Counted from the first letter of the stretch, positions 1-13,019 are shown. The stretch: DNA of 64,000 nucleotides from Acorus gramineus (GCA_030737835.1 CM060854.1:14224607-14288606), one strand, 5' to 3'. Notes: a model not told the origin generated them from the sequence alone. A program made the numbers and translations.

Positions 1-1819
1 CCCCCCCCCCGGATGCACCGCCGCGCCTCAGCTCGCGCACCCAGGCACACCGCCGGGCCCCTGCCCGCACACCTGGACATGCAGTCGAGCCACCCGGGTG
101 CACCGCGCGACCCCTGCGCCCCATCGCAGCAGCCCGCGCGCACCCTGCACGCCCCGCGCTGGCCCGCGAGCACACTGCCCGCCCCACGCGCCCAGCACCT
201 CGCCCCGCGCGCACCCCACGCGCACCTCTGCTGCCCTCGCCACGCTTCGCGCGCACCCCGCGCGCACCACCAGCTCGCACCATCCGCTCGACCAGCCCCG
301 CACCGGTGCACCCGCGCGCACTGTGCCCCAGCGCAGCGCCCCGCACGCTCACCCATCCGCGCGCATCCGCTGCTCACCTCACCGCGCGCACGCCTGCGCC
401 TCTGCCCAGTGCCCCGCGCGCATGCTCCTGCACAGTGCTCAGCGCCCAGCGCCCCAACGCCCAGCGCCCAGCACCCTCGCCCAGCACACCCAGCGCCCAG
501 CATCCGCGACCCACCGCCCAGCGCCCAGCACCCGGGACCCTCACCCAGCGCCCATGCGCACGCCCGGCAACGCGCGCCCAGCGCGCCTGGCAGCACGCGC
601 CCAGCGTGCCTGCCAGCCTACCCGCGCTGCTCGCCCGCGCTGCCTTCCTGCGCGCATTTACCGAGTGGCCCGAGTACCGCTCGCCTGCTGCCCGAGCACT
701 GCCCGCCTGCCTGATGCGCTGCCTGTGCTGCCTGCTACCCAAGACTGCTAACCTCACTGCCCAACCGGTCCGCCCTACTTGCATGCGCGTGCAGCCTGCC
801 TGTCCGGCCTGCCAGCGCGCACAGCCAACACGAGCCAGCCCAGCCAGCCCTGCTACCCGCCCGGAACAGCCCTGCCAGCCCTGGCATCCTGCCCGGGACT
901 GCCCAACACCCTGTTCGAGCACCTCTACCACCAACTACCGGCCGCCAATGGCCTCCGACCGCATCCCAACCACCACCAACAGCCACCCACAGCCGCCGAC
1001 CAGCACCCAACCCCAAAACCATCATCCTAACAAGCATCTATGCAAGGAAAGAGAGGAAAAAGGGCTTACCAAGGGAAAGCAAGGATGCTCGGTTGCCCTC
1101 CGCTCACCGAAACCTCTCCCCAAAGGCCTGTAACGCCGGGATCTCCCTTGGCCCTCGAAATGGCCCAAATCAGGGGAGAAAAGAGGGGGGATGAAGGGGC
1201 CAAACTTCTCGGAATTCGAATCCGAGAACACCATTACGTAGATCGGGACCTGATCTAGCCTTTCTATGATTTAGGTTTTAAGCTTTGAGGACCCTAGGTA
1301 GCTCAAAAGCTTGAAAAAGAGAGGGGGAGAGAGAAAAAGAGTTGGAGAAGACAATGAATAGTGAAGAGCACCTTTTTGCTTCCTTTAAATAAGTCAAACC
1401 TCATTTAGATTAGGCTAAGCTAGGTTAATTAGGGTTTAAGCTAGCTTAGGGACGCTTAAGTGTGGTTTGACCCTAATCAACCCAATCACACAAAAATCCA
1501 AAATCATTTGACCAAGTCAAGGGTCCACATTAACCAAGTCAAAGTCTCCCAATGACTTCTCGCTCGGTCAAAACCCGGATACGCCCCGGAACTGCGAACT
1601 TCTGAAACGTACCGGAATTTGATGAAATTTTCATGAGCGGCTTGGAATGGCACCAGGACACATAATATGCAGTTATATTTTCAATCGGAGCCCTCAATCT
1701 CAAGGCGATAGCTAACAACCCGAAATTTTAGCGGTTCCGACCGAAAAACGAAAAAAATAAAAAAACTGCCAGAATGTCCCAACGGTTACCAGAAGGTTAA
1801 AAGTGACACATATATAACA
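1..1819 (-). mobile_element. Tekay-family LTR, 5' (U3-side) half, cut by window start
   Basis: This is the promoter-side half of a minus-strand LTR. It ends in GTGACACATATATAACA, the reverse complement of the family's LTR start TGTTATATATG. It opens in the C-rich, CGCGCAC-repeating tract (about 11-930), passes a splice-donor-like site and an AGATCGGG palindrome near 1240-1256, then the U3 block (CGGTCAAAACCCGGATACG). The rest lies left of the window. The overlapping Arg/Pro/Ala-rich reading frames here are products of base composition. The window starts with ten C, which could be a contig edge. Confidence 0.85.
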
Positions 1820-3671
1820 GGTGGTGCGCGCGGGGTGCGCGCGGGATGCGGTGAAGGGGCGCTGGGCGTGCGGGTGTGCGTGCGGGTTGCTGCGCTGGGG
1901 CGCAGTGAGCGCGCGGTGCACTGGTGGGGGGCTCGGCGGGGTGTCCGGGCGTGCGGGCTGGGCTCGGCCGTGCGACTGGGCGCGCGGGCTGAGGCGCGGC
2001 TGTGCGCCCGGGGTGGGTGGCCGTGCGTACGGCTGCCCGGGGGTTTGGGAGTGAGTCGGGGTGCTCGGGCTCGCGTGCGTACAGGCCGTATGTACGCTTG
2101 TCCGAGTGCTGTGTATTTTTAATGTATTTTGGGGGTATTTGTGAATTTTACTCACCTAGTTGGTTACCCTGTCTTGCAGATCTAGACGGACGGTCGCGCG
2201 ACGACCCGGACTTCGGTGAGTGGGACAATCCAACCCAGTAGAGAGGCGTTATACGCACTTGGGCGTGTACCGTCCTCCCCTGGGGCACCATGGATTTATA
2301 TTAACTTGTTGTAATGTGTAATCCATGCAAGCATGATAAAAATGTAGTATGCATGCTACCCTAGACTTTGTATGTTAGGGACTTGCACCCTTAGGATATG
2401 TGTAAGAGCCGTGCATCCTGTCACCTTGTTATCATGCTAGGAAAGCCTCGACCTATGCATGCGTCCTATTAGTTTAATTTATTAAATTAAATGCTAGCAT
2501 GCCTTGTATATTGTATAATATTATAGGGAGGGGCCTTGCGAGGTCAACATTGAGACCCGGGTTAGGGTACTCCGTGTTCCTTGTTTGGTTGTCGGGATGT
2601 CCTATATCGGGACCTCATGCTGCCCTCCCAAAGTTTCTTTTCCCAATAATATTATAAACCATGTTAATAATTATTATTATATATGTTCCCCGCATCTTGG
2701 TTATGCGCCCTAGAGGAATTCTGAAGAATTCATGACATTAGAGTTGTTGAGATGTGTTGTCTGCGGATCCGAGTGGATCATATGCGATGGATAGGCTGTT
2801 CCGTTCCCTTCGTTGGATCCGTGTAGAGACTGTCCCGGCGTTAGAAAGGCTGTCCCGTGGAGGGGCTCCCATCAGTAGGCACAGCCTGATTTGGGACGGA
2901 CTGTGCTGAATGTGGGGGTAGCCGAACGGCCTACGGAGTGGAGAGAGATTATCGGTGGACCAAGGGTGACCATCAGCCTAGTCAGTCCCAATATCCTATG
3001 TCACCATATTGAGGGTTTAGGGTGAGGGTGTGGTGAGTCGGCGATGTAGCGACCCACTGGTTTGTTTAGTCCCAATATCCTATGTCACCTATTGAGGGGT
3101 GAGGGTGAGGGTGTAGTGGTTTGGCGATAGCGACCCACTGGATTTGTGTAGTTCCTGCCATTTTGTGGCTTGAATAATAAAATTGGGGTTATTAATATCT
3201 GGTGGTTAATATATCTGTGATGCATGGGTTGTGCTGTTCACTGAGTGTGTGGCTCACCCCTCGTATAATTATATTTCTCCAGTGTCATCTGAGTCGGATC
3301 TGGAGGAGGAGCTCCCCGAGGGACTTCATCAGTAGCGGAGTAGCGCCACGTCCCGCGAGTATCAGAGGCTATCAGCATCCCGTTTGATTGTATGTGTTAT
3401 ATTCCGTGCTTGGGCACGCGTTTGTATATTATTTGGATGTCTTTGTATATATTGGCTCTCATAGGACAGTTGGTTATGCATCGAGTCTGTAATATGTTTT
3501 TGGATTACAGATTCAGTCTTTTAGCTTCCGCTATTTGTGTATATATCATGTCAGCCCTGCTTTCGTCTATGTTGCCATTTTTAGCTGTTGTGTGAGTATG
3601 TTATTGAACTCCTATTTATACTGATATCATATATACACTTGCCGCGTCCCGGGGACGCCCGGGGTGTGACA
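1820..3671 (+). mobile_element. Tekay-family LTR, 3' half, plus strand
   Basis: This is the downstream part of a plus-strand LTR. It starts inside the G-rich tract and ends at CCGGGGTGTGACA. It has the usual landmarks in order: TTGCAG acceptor-like site with the 36-nt block 2180-2215, the GTGAG donor-like site, the gaattctgaagaattc palindrome, two GTGAGGGTGAGGGTG/GTGGGTCG hairpin blocks, and the TTTCTCCAG acceptor-like site at 3282. Its 5' half is absent. The abutting minus-strand LTR end at 1819 suggests that element inserted into this LTR, with the other half to the left. Confidence 0.85.
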
Positions 3672-4352
3672 AGCTATCAATACCTGAGGTCAATAAAGAC
3701 TCCAACCACAATACAGAAGGTGGCAAAGCAAGATAATGATAACTGACTGAAAAGTGGAAGCATAATATATAAACAATATCTGTAAATCAAAAACATTATT
3801 ACGGACTCGAATACACAATCACTTTCTTGTGAGAGCCAAGTCTAGACCAAAGAAAAATACAACCTGTGCCACATGCACGAATTACAATACATACATGACT
3901 CTAGGACTGCTGACAGCCTCGCACTCGCCATCCGCCGGAAGAACGCTCCACGCCCATAAGACCACGCCACAGGAAGCTCCAACTCCATGCCCAACACTGC
4001 CCCTGAAAAGAAGCAGTATGCGAGGGGTGAGATACAAGCTCAGTGAGTGGCTGGAAACCAATCACCATACTACAGTTCAATACATATACACTTTCCTTTC
4101 AAGGAAAACATGGGTGGAAACCCAATGGATAACAGGGTCACGCGGCGGCGCGACCCACCTCACCCTTACCCTCACTCCCGGAGGGAGACCCTTGGGACTT
4201 TTGGGGAGAGACCATACCGTCGGTCGAAGAGACCCGAAATTGCTGGTCTACACAACACTACTGGATCATCTACATCTAGATAACTGACCCACGATGTCTT
4301 GGAAAATCGATACACAACTAGACCCAACAACTATGGGAACGGACGAACAATG

Positions 4353-7198
4353 TGTCCCGCCCTAGGGCGGCCGTCCCCAGGACGCGACAAGTGTATATAT
4401 GATATCAGCAGTCTATACAGGAGGTCAATAACATACTCTAAACAACTGCTAAAAATGACAACACAGACAAAAGCAAGGCTGACATGATATATACACAAAT
4501 AGCGGAAGCTAAAAGACTGAGTCTGTAATTCAAAAACATACTACAGACTCGATACATAATCAACTGTCCTGTGAGAGCCAATATATATACAATGACATCC
4601 AATATAATACAAACAGGTGCCCAAGCACGGAAATATAATACATACAATAAAAAAGGGATGCTGATGGCCTCTAACACTCGCGGGACGTGGCGCTGCTCCG
4701 CTACTGATGAAGTCCCTCGGGGAGCTCCTCCTTCAGATCCGACTCAGTGATAACTAGAGAAAAATATATGCGAGGGGTGAGCCACACGCTCAGTGAATAG
4801 CACAACCCATGCATCACAATTCGTATTAACCCCAAATCATTTATTCAAAGCCTCAAAGTGGTAGGAAATACACAATCCAGTGGGTTGCAACATCGCCGAC
4901 CCACCACACCCTCATCCTCACCCTCTAAATAGGTGACACGGTCTATTGGGACTGACTAGGCTGTAAATCACCCTTGGTCCACCAATAGTCTCTCCTCCAC
5001 TCCGTAGGCCGCCTGGTCTACTCCCACAATTCAGCACAGTCCGAACCCAAATCAGGAGGTGCCTACTGATGGGAGCCCTCTGTCAGGAAGGCCTGTCTAA
5101 CGCTGGGGTAGTCTCTATACGGATCCAACGAAGGGAACAGAAACAGCCTATCCACACGTATACGATCCACTCGGATCCGTCGACAACGCATCTCTACAAC
5201 TCTAATGTTATGAATTCTTCAGAATTCCTCCAGGGCGCATAACCAAGATGCGGGGAACATATATATAATAACCACCAGGTTATAATATTTACTAAGGCAT
5301 GCAAAATACCATAAGTTCGCATTTAATTTAATAAATTAAACTAATAAGACACATGCATAGGTCGAGGCTTTCCTAGCATGAAACATGGTGTCAGGATGCA
5401 TGGCTCTTACACATATCCTAAGGGTGCAAGTCCCTAACATACAAGGTCTAGGGTGGCATGCATACTACATACTAATCATGCTTGCATAGATTACATATTA
5501 TACAAGTTAATATTAACTATGGTGCCCCAGGGGAGGACGGTATACGCCCAAGTGCATATAGCGCCTCCCTACTGGGTTGGATTGTCCCACTCACCAATAC
5601 CCGGGTCGTCGCGTGACCGTCCGTCAAGATCTGCAAGACAGGGCATTCAACATGGTGAGTAAAATACACAAATACATACAAAAATACACTAAAAATACCC
5701 AACACTCGGACAAACGTACATACGGCCAAACGCACGCGAGTCTGAGCACCCCAACTCACCCGAACCCCCGGGCAGCCATACGCACGGCCACCCGCCACGG
5801 GCGCACAGCCGCGCCCCATCCCGCGCGCCCAGACGCTCTGTCGAGCCCCCCGCCCGCATGCCCAGACACGCTGCCGAGCCCCTGCCCGCACACCCAGACA
5901 CGCTGCCGCGCCAAGCCCGCGTGCCCAGACACACCACACGCTCGAGCGCACGCACGTGAGCGCCCGTGCGCACCGCGCGTCCAGCCCCGGGTGCACCACG
6001 CACGCACTGCGCCCCAGCGTAGCGCCGCGCACGCGCACCCGCACTCACTGCGTCCCAGCGCAGTACCCGCACGCACTCCCCACTCGCCCTGCGTGCACTG
6101 CGCCCCCAACTGCACACCGCCCGCTCGCCCCGCGTACTGCGCCCCCTGCGCAGCACCCGCGCGCACGCCGGCGCGCACTCTCGCACGCACGCGCGCGTGC
6201 CCTGCCAGCTTGCCTGCCTGCCTGCCAACGCTTCCTGCCTGCGCCACCTGCCTGCGCGCACGCACCAGCGAGCCCGCATTGCCCGAGCCGAACCCAACCA
6301 CCTCCATCAGCCACCAACAACCCCCCATCAACCCCCAAACCACCAAGCTCCCCAAGCACACCCATAAACACCTCCTATACATGCATCTAAGCGAGAAAGG
6401 AAAGAAAGAAAACTCACCCAAGGAGAGGAAAGGAAGGGGAGGAGATCGGGTGCTCTTCGCGCACCGAAACACCACCTCCATGGCTACCACAACCAAGCCT
6501 CCTTCAGCCCTAAAAATGGCTGAAAACTGAGGAGAAAAGGGGCCATGAGAGGGGGTCACACAAGAGGGAACTCGAAAATGAAACCATACAAAGGTAGATC
6601 GGGTCCTTACCAAGCTTTTCTCCTTCTAGGGTTTTTCAATCCAACACCTCTAGCTAGGTCAAACCATGGAAATAAGGAGAGGGGAGAGAGAAATTTTGGT
6701 GGAGAAGATGATGAATAGTGGGCGGTGCAACTATACATGGGCGTGGACTTAAAGGGGGGGGGGGGCACACCACACACACACCACTCACACACTCACACCT
6801 TGAGATTAATTAGGTTAAACTAGGTTTAGGGGAGGTTTAGGTGCACTTTGACTTGGGTCAACCTATCCACACTAGAAAACAAAAGAGTTGACCAAGTCAT
6901 GGGCCCACATTGACCAAGTAAAGTCTCCCAATCACTTTTCGCTCGGTCAAAACCCGGATACGATTAGGAACTGCGAAATTCTGAAACGTTACCGGAATTC
7001 GATGAAATTTTCGTGAATGGCTTGAAATGGCACCAGGACACATAATATGCAGTTAGATTTTCAATCGGAGTCCTCAAACTCAGGATGATAGCTAAAAGTT
7101 TAAAATTTTAGCGGTTCTGATCGAAAAACGAAAAAGCTAAAAAACTGCCAGAATGGTCCAATGGTTACCAGAAGGTAAAAAGTGACACATATATAACA
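4353..7198 (-). mobile_element. Solo Tekay-family LTR (TSD CAATG)
   Basis: A complete minus-strand LTR of 2846 bp with no internal region, flanked by CAATG at 4348-4352 and 7199-7203. Its first bases are TGTCCCGCCCTAGGGCGG (normally TGTCACGCCCC...) and its last are CATATATAACA. The GC-rich tract is about 5700-6290. The 36-nt exon-like block lies near 5600-5635. A run of 12 G occurs at 6754-6765. Solo LTRs arise by recombination between the two LTRs of an inserted element. Confidence 0.93.
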
Positions 7199-8717
7199 CA
7201 ATGAATGGGTCACGCGGCGATGTGTCTTCGCTTCATCCTCACCCTCACCAATATCATTCGTTAAACCTCTCCCGGGTAGCCTCTACCTGGTATACTCCCA
7301 CGATCAGTACGCTCCCAAATGCATCGGTGGTACCTACGGATGGGAGCCCTCTGTCAGGACAGCTACAACCCGGCCTCTTCAACTCACCGCTCTACACCCT
7401 TGGTCCACCAGTAGCTTCTCCCTCACTCCGTAGCCTCTACCTGGTATACTTCCACGATCAGCACCGTCCGACGCATCGGAGGTACCTACAGATGGGAGCC
7501 CTTTGTCAGGACAGCTTTCCAACGCCGGGGAGTCCCTACTCAGATCCAACGAAGGGGAGAACGATCCCATGTTCGCAAAGCGAACCCAACGAAAAACAAC
7601 TACTCTCCAAAATCACTTATCGAGATATCACAACACAAGCATAACAACAATCTATGCAACACACTCATATTAACCTTAAAATAATTAAAGTCCCTAAATG
7701 GGAGTAACTGTACAAGCTAGTGGGTCGTAACATCGTCGACCCACCCCACCCTCACCCTCACCCTTTAGGGGGTGACATTGGCCTTTTGGGATAGACTAGA
7801 CTACTCTCCACCCTTGGTCCACCAGTAGCTTCTCCCTCACTCCGTAGCCTCTACCTGGTATACTCCCACGATCAGCACTGTCCGACGCATCGGAGGTACC
7901 TACAGATGGGAGCCCTCTGTCAGGACAGCTTTCCAACGCTGGGGAGTCCCTACTCGGATCCAACGAAGGGGAGAAAACAGCCTACTCACACGGATACGAT
8001 CCTCTTGGATCCGTCGACAACGATTCCTAACATTTCTAATGTCATGAATTCTCAAGAATTCCTTCAGGGCGCATAACTAAGATGCGGGGAAACATATATT
8101 ATAACAACAAGGTTATAATATTCTCTAAGGCATGCTTATACCAATATAATCTCATTTTGATTTAAATAAATTAAACTAAATGGGAAACATGCGTAGATCG
8201 AGGCTTTTCAAGCATGGGACATGGTGTCTAGGCATGTATGGGCCTCTATACATGATACATGGATGTATATCCCTAGCATACAATGTCTAATATGGCATGG
8301 TTACATCATGGCAAAATATGCATTATCAAGATATCTACATATTATAGCTAGGGGGCCCCATCGATGCGCGACGCGCGTCTACGCGCGTCGAGCGCATCCC
8401 TAGAGAGGGGGGGGGGATTGGAATCGAACCACGCACGTACGCACGCGAGTCCGTGTTATATATGTGTCACTTTTAGCCTGCGGGTAACCGTTGGAGCGTT
8501 CTGGCAGTTTTTTGGTTTTTACCGGTTTTCGATCGGAACCGCTTATTTTTGGACTGTTAGCTATCGTCCTGAGTTAGAGGACTCCGATTGAAAATCTAAC
8601 TGCATATTTGGTGTCCTGGTGCCATTTTAAGCCTCTCACGAAAATTTCATTGAATTCCGATAACGTTCCCGAAATTTCACAGTTTCGGGGCGTATCTGGG
8701 GTTTTAAGTGACCCGGC

Positions 8718-8761
8718 AATAAATAGTGGGTGAGAAATATCTTATGTCACTATTCATCATC
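8718..8761 (+). promoter_or_regulatory. LTR core promoter (TATA-like box and start region)
   Basis: AATAAATAG at 8718 lies about 30 bp before ACTATTCATCATC (8749-8761). The second motif is conserved at the same place in other LTRs of both orientations, so it probably marks the transcription start. U3 would then be only about 295 bp and the leader inside the LTR almost 3 kb. The start site itself is inferred. Confidence 0.5.
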
Positions 8762-10027
8762 CCTACCAAATCTCTCTCTCTCCTCCCTCTCTCTTTTTCA
8801 CCCATTTGAAGCCCTTAGAGCCCTCAAAGCTTAAAACCTAAAGCACAAGAAGTGTAGATCGGGTCCCGATCTACACCCCGGTGCTTTCAAATCCCGATTC
8901 CGGCGATCCTAGCCTCCCCATCCACCCTCTTTTCACCTCTGATCAGGGCTGTTTCGGAGGCCGAGTGAGATCCGGGCGGTGGAAGCCCTTGGGGAAAGGT
9001 TTCGGCGCGCGGAGAGCGTCCGGACTTCCCTTCCTCCCTTGGTAAGCCCTATTTTCCCCTCTTTTCTTGTTTAGATGGATTTTAGGAGGTGGGAAATGAG
9101 GTTGGGTGGTGGTCGGAGGTGGTGGGTGGCCGTCGGAGGGCTGGGGTGGTGGTTGGAGGCCGTGGGTGGCCGGTGGTGGTGAGTGGGTGCTCGGGTAGGG
9201 GAGCTAGGCTGCTCGGGTAGGTGAGGTGGCTGTCCCAGGAGCGCTGGCAGCAGGCGCAGCAGCGTGGGGCACCAGGTGGTCGGGCGTGCGGGTGCGTGCG
9301 CGCAGGCGTGCGCGCGGTGTGCGCGTGGCGTGCGCACGGAGTGCGCTCGGGTGGTGCTGCAGGCGCTGGGCGTGCTGGCCGAGCGGCTGGAGCTGGGCGA
9401 GCTGAGCGCGAGGTGCTGGGCGGCGGTGCTGGGGGTGATGGCCGTGAGGGCAGGGCGCGCGCGGGTGCTGCGCATGGGGCGCAGGGCACTCGGGCGTGCG
9501 GCAGGCAGCAGGCGCACCAGTTTGCCGGGCGCGCGAGGGCGTGCGCGCGGGCGCGCGCGCGGGCGTGCGCTCGGGGGGTGCAGTGGGTGCGAGCGGGTGG
9601 CGCGCGCGGGTAGAGGGTGGTAGGTGCGCGCGGAGTGCGTGCGGATGGGGGCTGGAGGTGCGCGCGGGGTGCGCGCGGGGCGTGCGGGGTGCTCGCGGGC
9701 CAGCGATGGCGTGCGGGGTGTGCGCGAGCGGCTGCGCTGGGGCGCAGGGGGCACGCGGTGCACCCGGGAGGCTCGGCGGCGTGTCCAGGCGGCGGGCAGG
9801 GGCCCGGCGGGGCGCGTGGTGCGTGGGCTGAGGCGCGGCGGTGCACCCGGGCGGTCGAGTGGCCGTGGCCGTGCGGGTGGTTGCCGGGATGCTCGGGCTA
9901 GCGTGCGTGCGGGTCGTATGCGCGTTTGCCCGAGTGTTGGGAGTATAGTTGTGGGTTTATGTATGTTCTTGTATATTTTGTAGTATTTGTGGATTTTAAC
10001 TCACCATATTGAATGTCTGTCTTGCAG

Positions 10028-10063
10028 ATCTAGACGGACGGTCGCGCGACGACCCAGATACCG
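10028..10063 (+). other. Conserved 36-nt exon-like block in the LTR leader
   Basis: The block is preceded by a pyrimidine-rich stretch ending CTGTCTTGCAG and followed by GTGAGTGG. An upstream donor-like CTTGGTAAGCC is at 9038-9048, and a downstream acceptor-like TTTTCCCCAG ends at 11329. The same four signals and the same 36-nt length recur in the other LTR copies. The predicted first intron would remove the G-rich tract. No transcript data are available, so splicing is inferred. Confidence 0.5.
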
Positions 10064-13019
10064 GTGAGTGGGACAATCCAACCCAGTAGAGAGGCGTTAT
10101 ACGCGCTTGGGCGTATACCGACCTCTCCTGGGGCGTCATGGATTATATTAACCTGTTGTAATATGTATTCCATGCTTGCATGATTTAAATGTAGAATGCA
10201 TGTTACCCTAGACTTGTATGTTAGGGACTTGCACCCTTAGGATATGTGTATGAGCCATGCACCATGTCCCCTGTTTCATGTTAGGAAACCTCGACCTATG
10301 TATGCGTCCTACTAGTTTATTTATTAAATTAAATGCTAGTGTATGTTAAATCGCATGCCTTAGATAATATTATCAGGAGGAGCCTTGCGAGGTCAACATT
10401 GAGACCCGTGTTAGGGTACTCCGTGTTCCTTGTTTGGTTGTCGAGGTGTCCTGTATCGGGAACTCACGCTGCCCTCCCAAGGTTTCTAGTCCCACTAATA
10501 TTATAAGTAATGTTGTATGCTTGGTATGATTATTAGCATGAGTAGTGAATATTATAGGGGAGGGGCCTTGCGAGGACAGCGGTGAGACCCGTGTTAGGGT
10601 ACTCCGTGTTCCTTGTTTGGTTGTCGGGTTATCCTATATCGGGAACTCACGCCGCCCTCCCGAGTTTCGTTCCCCCAATGATATTCCAACATTGCTTTTG
10701 ATTGTACTTGTTTCCCCGCATCTTGGATATGCGCCCTGGAGGAACTCTGAAGAGTTCATGACATTTGAGTTGTAGAGATGTGTAGTCGGCGGATCCGAGT
10801 GGATCATATGCGTATGGATAGGCTGTTCTGTTCCCCTCGTTGGATCCGGTAGAGGCTACCCCCAGCGTTAGAAAGGCCGTCCTTCGGAGGACCCACATCA
10901 GTAGGCACCTCCTGATTTGGTTTCGGACTGTGCTGAAGTTGTGGGTGGAGACCAAGCGGCCTACGGAGTGGAGGAGAGACTACCGGTGAACTAAGGGTGA
11001 CCAACAGCCTAGTCAGTCCCAAAATCCTATGTCACCTTTGGAAAGGTGAGGGTGAGGGTGTAGTGGGTTGGCGATGAGCGACCCGTTGGTTTTGTTTATG
11101 GATGATTGTTAGTCCCAAAATCCTGAGTCCCCTGTTGAGGGGTAAGGGTGAGGGTATGATCTGGGTTATGGAAATTGTGGTTTAAGATAGATTAATGTTT
11201 ATGTTGTTCCTGCCCCTTGGAGGCGGGATGAATAGCTGGATTAGTATGTTATGGTCAATATTGTCTGTGATGCATGGGTTGTGCCGTTCACTGAGCGTGT
11301 GGCTCACCCCTCGCATATGTTTTCCCCAGTTGTCACTGAGCCGGAGCCGGAGCAGCAGTTGGAGCCGTCCGAGGGATTCCTTCAGTAGCGGAGCAGCGCT
11401 ACGTTCCGCGAGTGCCAGAGGCTATCAGCATCCCTTTTCTTGGCTGTATGTATTTTATTTCCGTGCTTGGCACGCGTTTGTATATATTCAGTTGTTACTA
11501 TGTATATTGGCTCTCACAGGACATATGATTGTGTATCGGGTCTGTAATATGTTTTGAGTTACAGACTCAGTTTTAGCTTCCGCTATATTGTGTATATATT
11601 ATGTCAGCCCTGTTTGATCTGTGTTGTCATTTTTATCTGTGGTTTTAGAGTATATATATTTGACCTCATGTGTAGGCTTCTGATATGATATATACACCTG
11701 CCGCGTCCCGGGTGCGGCCGCCCTGGGGCGTGACAGTCCGAGTGCCATGATACCTACCTGAACCCTCGGGCAGCCACACGCGTGCCCTCCCGCACGCGCA
11801 CGCACGCATACGCACGCACGGACACGTCCCAGCACCCTTGGCGCACTGCCGTGCGCCCTCGCGTGCACTGCGCGCCCGTGCAGAACCCCGCGCATGCCCC
11901 AGCACGCGCACGCACGCGCGTGCGCGCACTGGCCCCCATCCCCGCGCCCAGGCGCATGCCACTGCCTCGCGTACGCCCGCGCACAGTCACGCGCACTCCT
12001 GCACGCACCCGTGCTCTCTTGCCTGCGCGCGTTTGCGCGCCCGCCTACGCCTGCCAGCGCCGGCCTGCGCGCACGCCTGCGCGCGCACGCGCGCAGACTT
12101 CCCCCAACGCGCGCCCAGCCTATTCCAACCTATTTTTAACCCTCCCCAAACCCTCACACACACTCTAACCCATATGCATAGCATGCAAGAACACCCTAAC
12201 AGCCCCCTATGCCATGAAAACCAAGAAAAGAAGGGGAGTAGCTCACCTTGGAGGGGGAAAGAAAGGGGGAGACTCGGGGGCCCTCGATGCACCCGCGACC
12301 ACCTCAACCACCACCTCCTCAGCCTCCTTCTTGGCTGAAAATCAGGGGGGGGGGGAGAACAAGATATGAGAGGGGACTTGAGAGAAGAGAGGAGATCAAC
12401 AACTACAACACAAACACTCACCATCACTTCCTCCTCCACCATCTCCTTCTCTTTGAGGAGTTAAATCAAACACTTGGGGGGCTTGAGAGAGAGGAAGAGA
12501 GAGCTTGAATCCCACGTAGACGTGGGGAGTGGGAGGGGATGAGAGAGAGAAGATATTTTGGGGCAACTAAATATCTAAAGAGGGATGGAAATGACCATTT
12601 CATCCCTGACTTAGAAATTCTGCGCATGCTTCACTAGAATAGCCATAACTTCCTCAATATAGCACCGAATTTCACAATTCAAAGTCCGCTGGAAGGCCAA
12701 GAAGATTATCTACAACTTTCATGTTTATGCCAAGATCAAATAATCCCTCCAGCTATTCCGAAATTAGAGCTAAACATAGAACAGGGCTGCTGCCAGAATT
12801 TTCATCCCCGGGGTATACTTGGAAAAATACCCATAACTTTTACTACATGAATCCAGTTGATCTAATTCCACTTTTGTACGAAAGCTAACTCAAAACTGGA
12901 CATCTCATAATAAAATCATATTTAAATCTCTTCATCTTGGATTTTAACAAAATTAAATCCAAATACCAAATGGGAAAACATAACTGAAAAAAAAATTATG
13001 TAGCCCAAATTTTAAATCA

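Larger units (their letters stand above)
8454..11735 (+). mobile_element. Solo Tekay-family LTR (TSD GTCCG)
   Basis: A complete plus-strand LTR of 3282 bp from TGTTATATATGTGTCAC to GGGGCGTGACA, flanked by GTCCG at 8449-8453 and 11736-11740. Removing it with one duplication restores the host LTR motif CGAGTCCGAGTGCC. The G-rich tract is about 9250-9930. The roughly 125-bp unit beginning GGAGGAGCCTTGCGAGGTC is present twice (about 10377-10500 and 10553-10680). Confidence 0.95.
3672..13019 (-). mobile_element. Old divergent LTR, interrupted by two solo LTRs
   Basis: This is a related but diverged minus-strand LTR in three blocks: 3672-4352, 7204-8453 and 11741 to about 13019. The blocks join cleanly when the solo LTRs at 4353-7198 and 8454-11735, with their 5-bp duplications, are removed. 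It has family landmarks (gaggggtgag, caccctcaccct, the gaattctcaagaattc palindrome, the GC-rich tract at 11755-12120) plus repeated units absent from standard copies, such as GGATCATCTACATCTAGATAA and tatactcccacgatcag. Its U3 end (about 12560-13019) differs from the standard family. Its right boundary against Tat-element sequence is my estimate. The same LTR type supplied the segment captured inside elements A, B and C. Confidence 0.6.

Noticed and set aside
13-934. Several overlapping long open frames rich in Arg, Pro, Ala and His
   Set aside because: They lie in the GC-rich tract of an LTR, occur on both strands and in all phases, have no domain, and their frames are not kept in homologous LTRs.
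3010-3030. Telomere-like GGGTTTAGGGTGAGGG
   Set aside because: It is part of the LTR's GTGAGGGTGAGGGTG block, not a TTTAGGG array.
8416-8432. GATTGGAATCGAACC, which resembles the T-arm end of a tRNA gene on the minus strand
   Set aside because: No acceptor stem, D arm or anticodon arm can be found beside it; it sits in rearranged old-LTR sequence.
9071-9846. 230- and 254-codon minus-strand frames
   Set aside because: Same GC-tract artefact, inside the solo LTR at 8454-11735.
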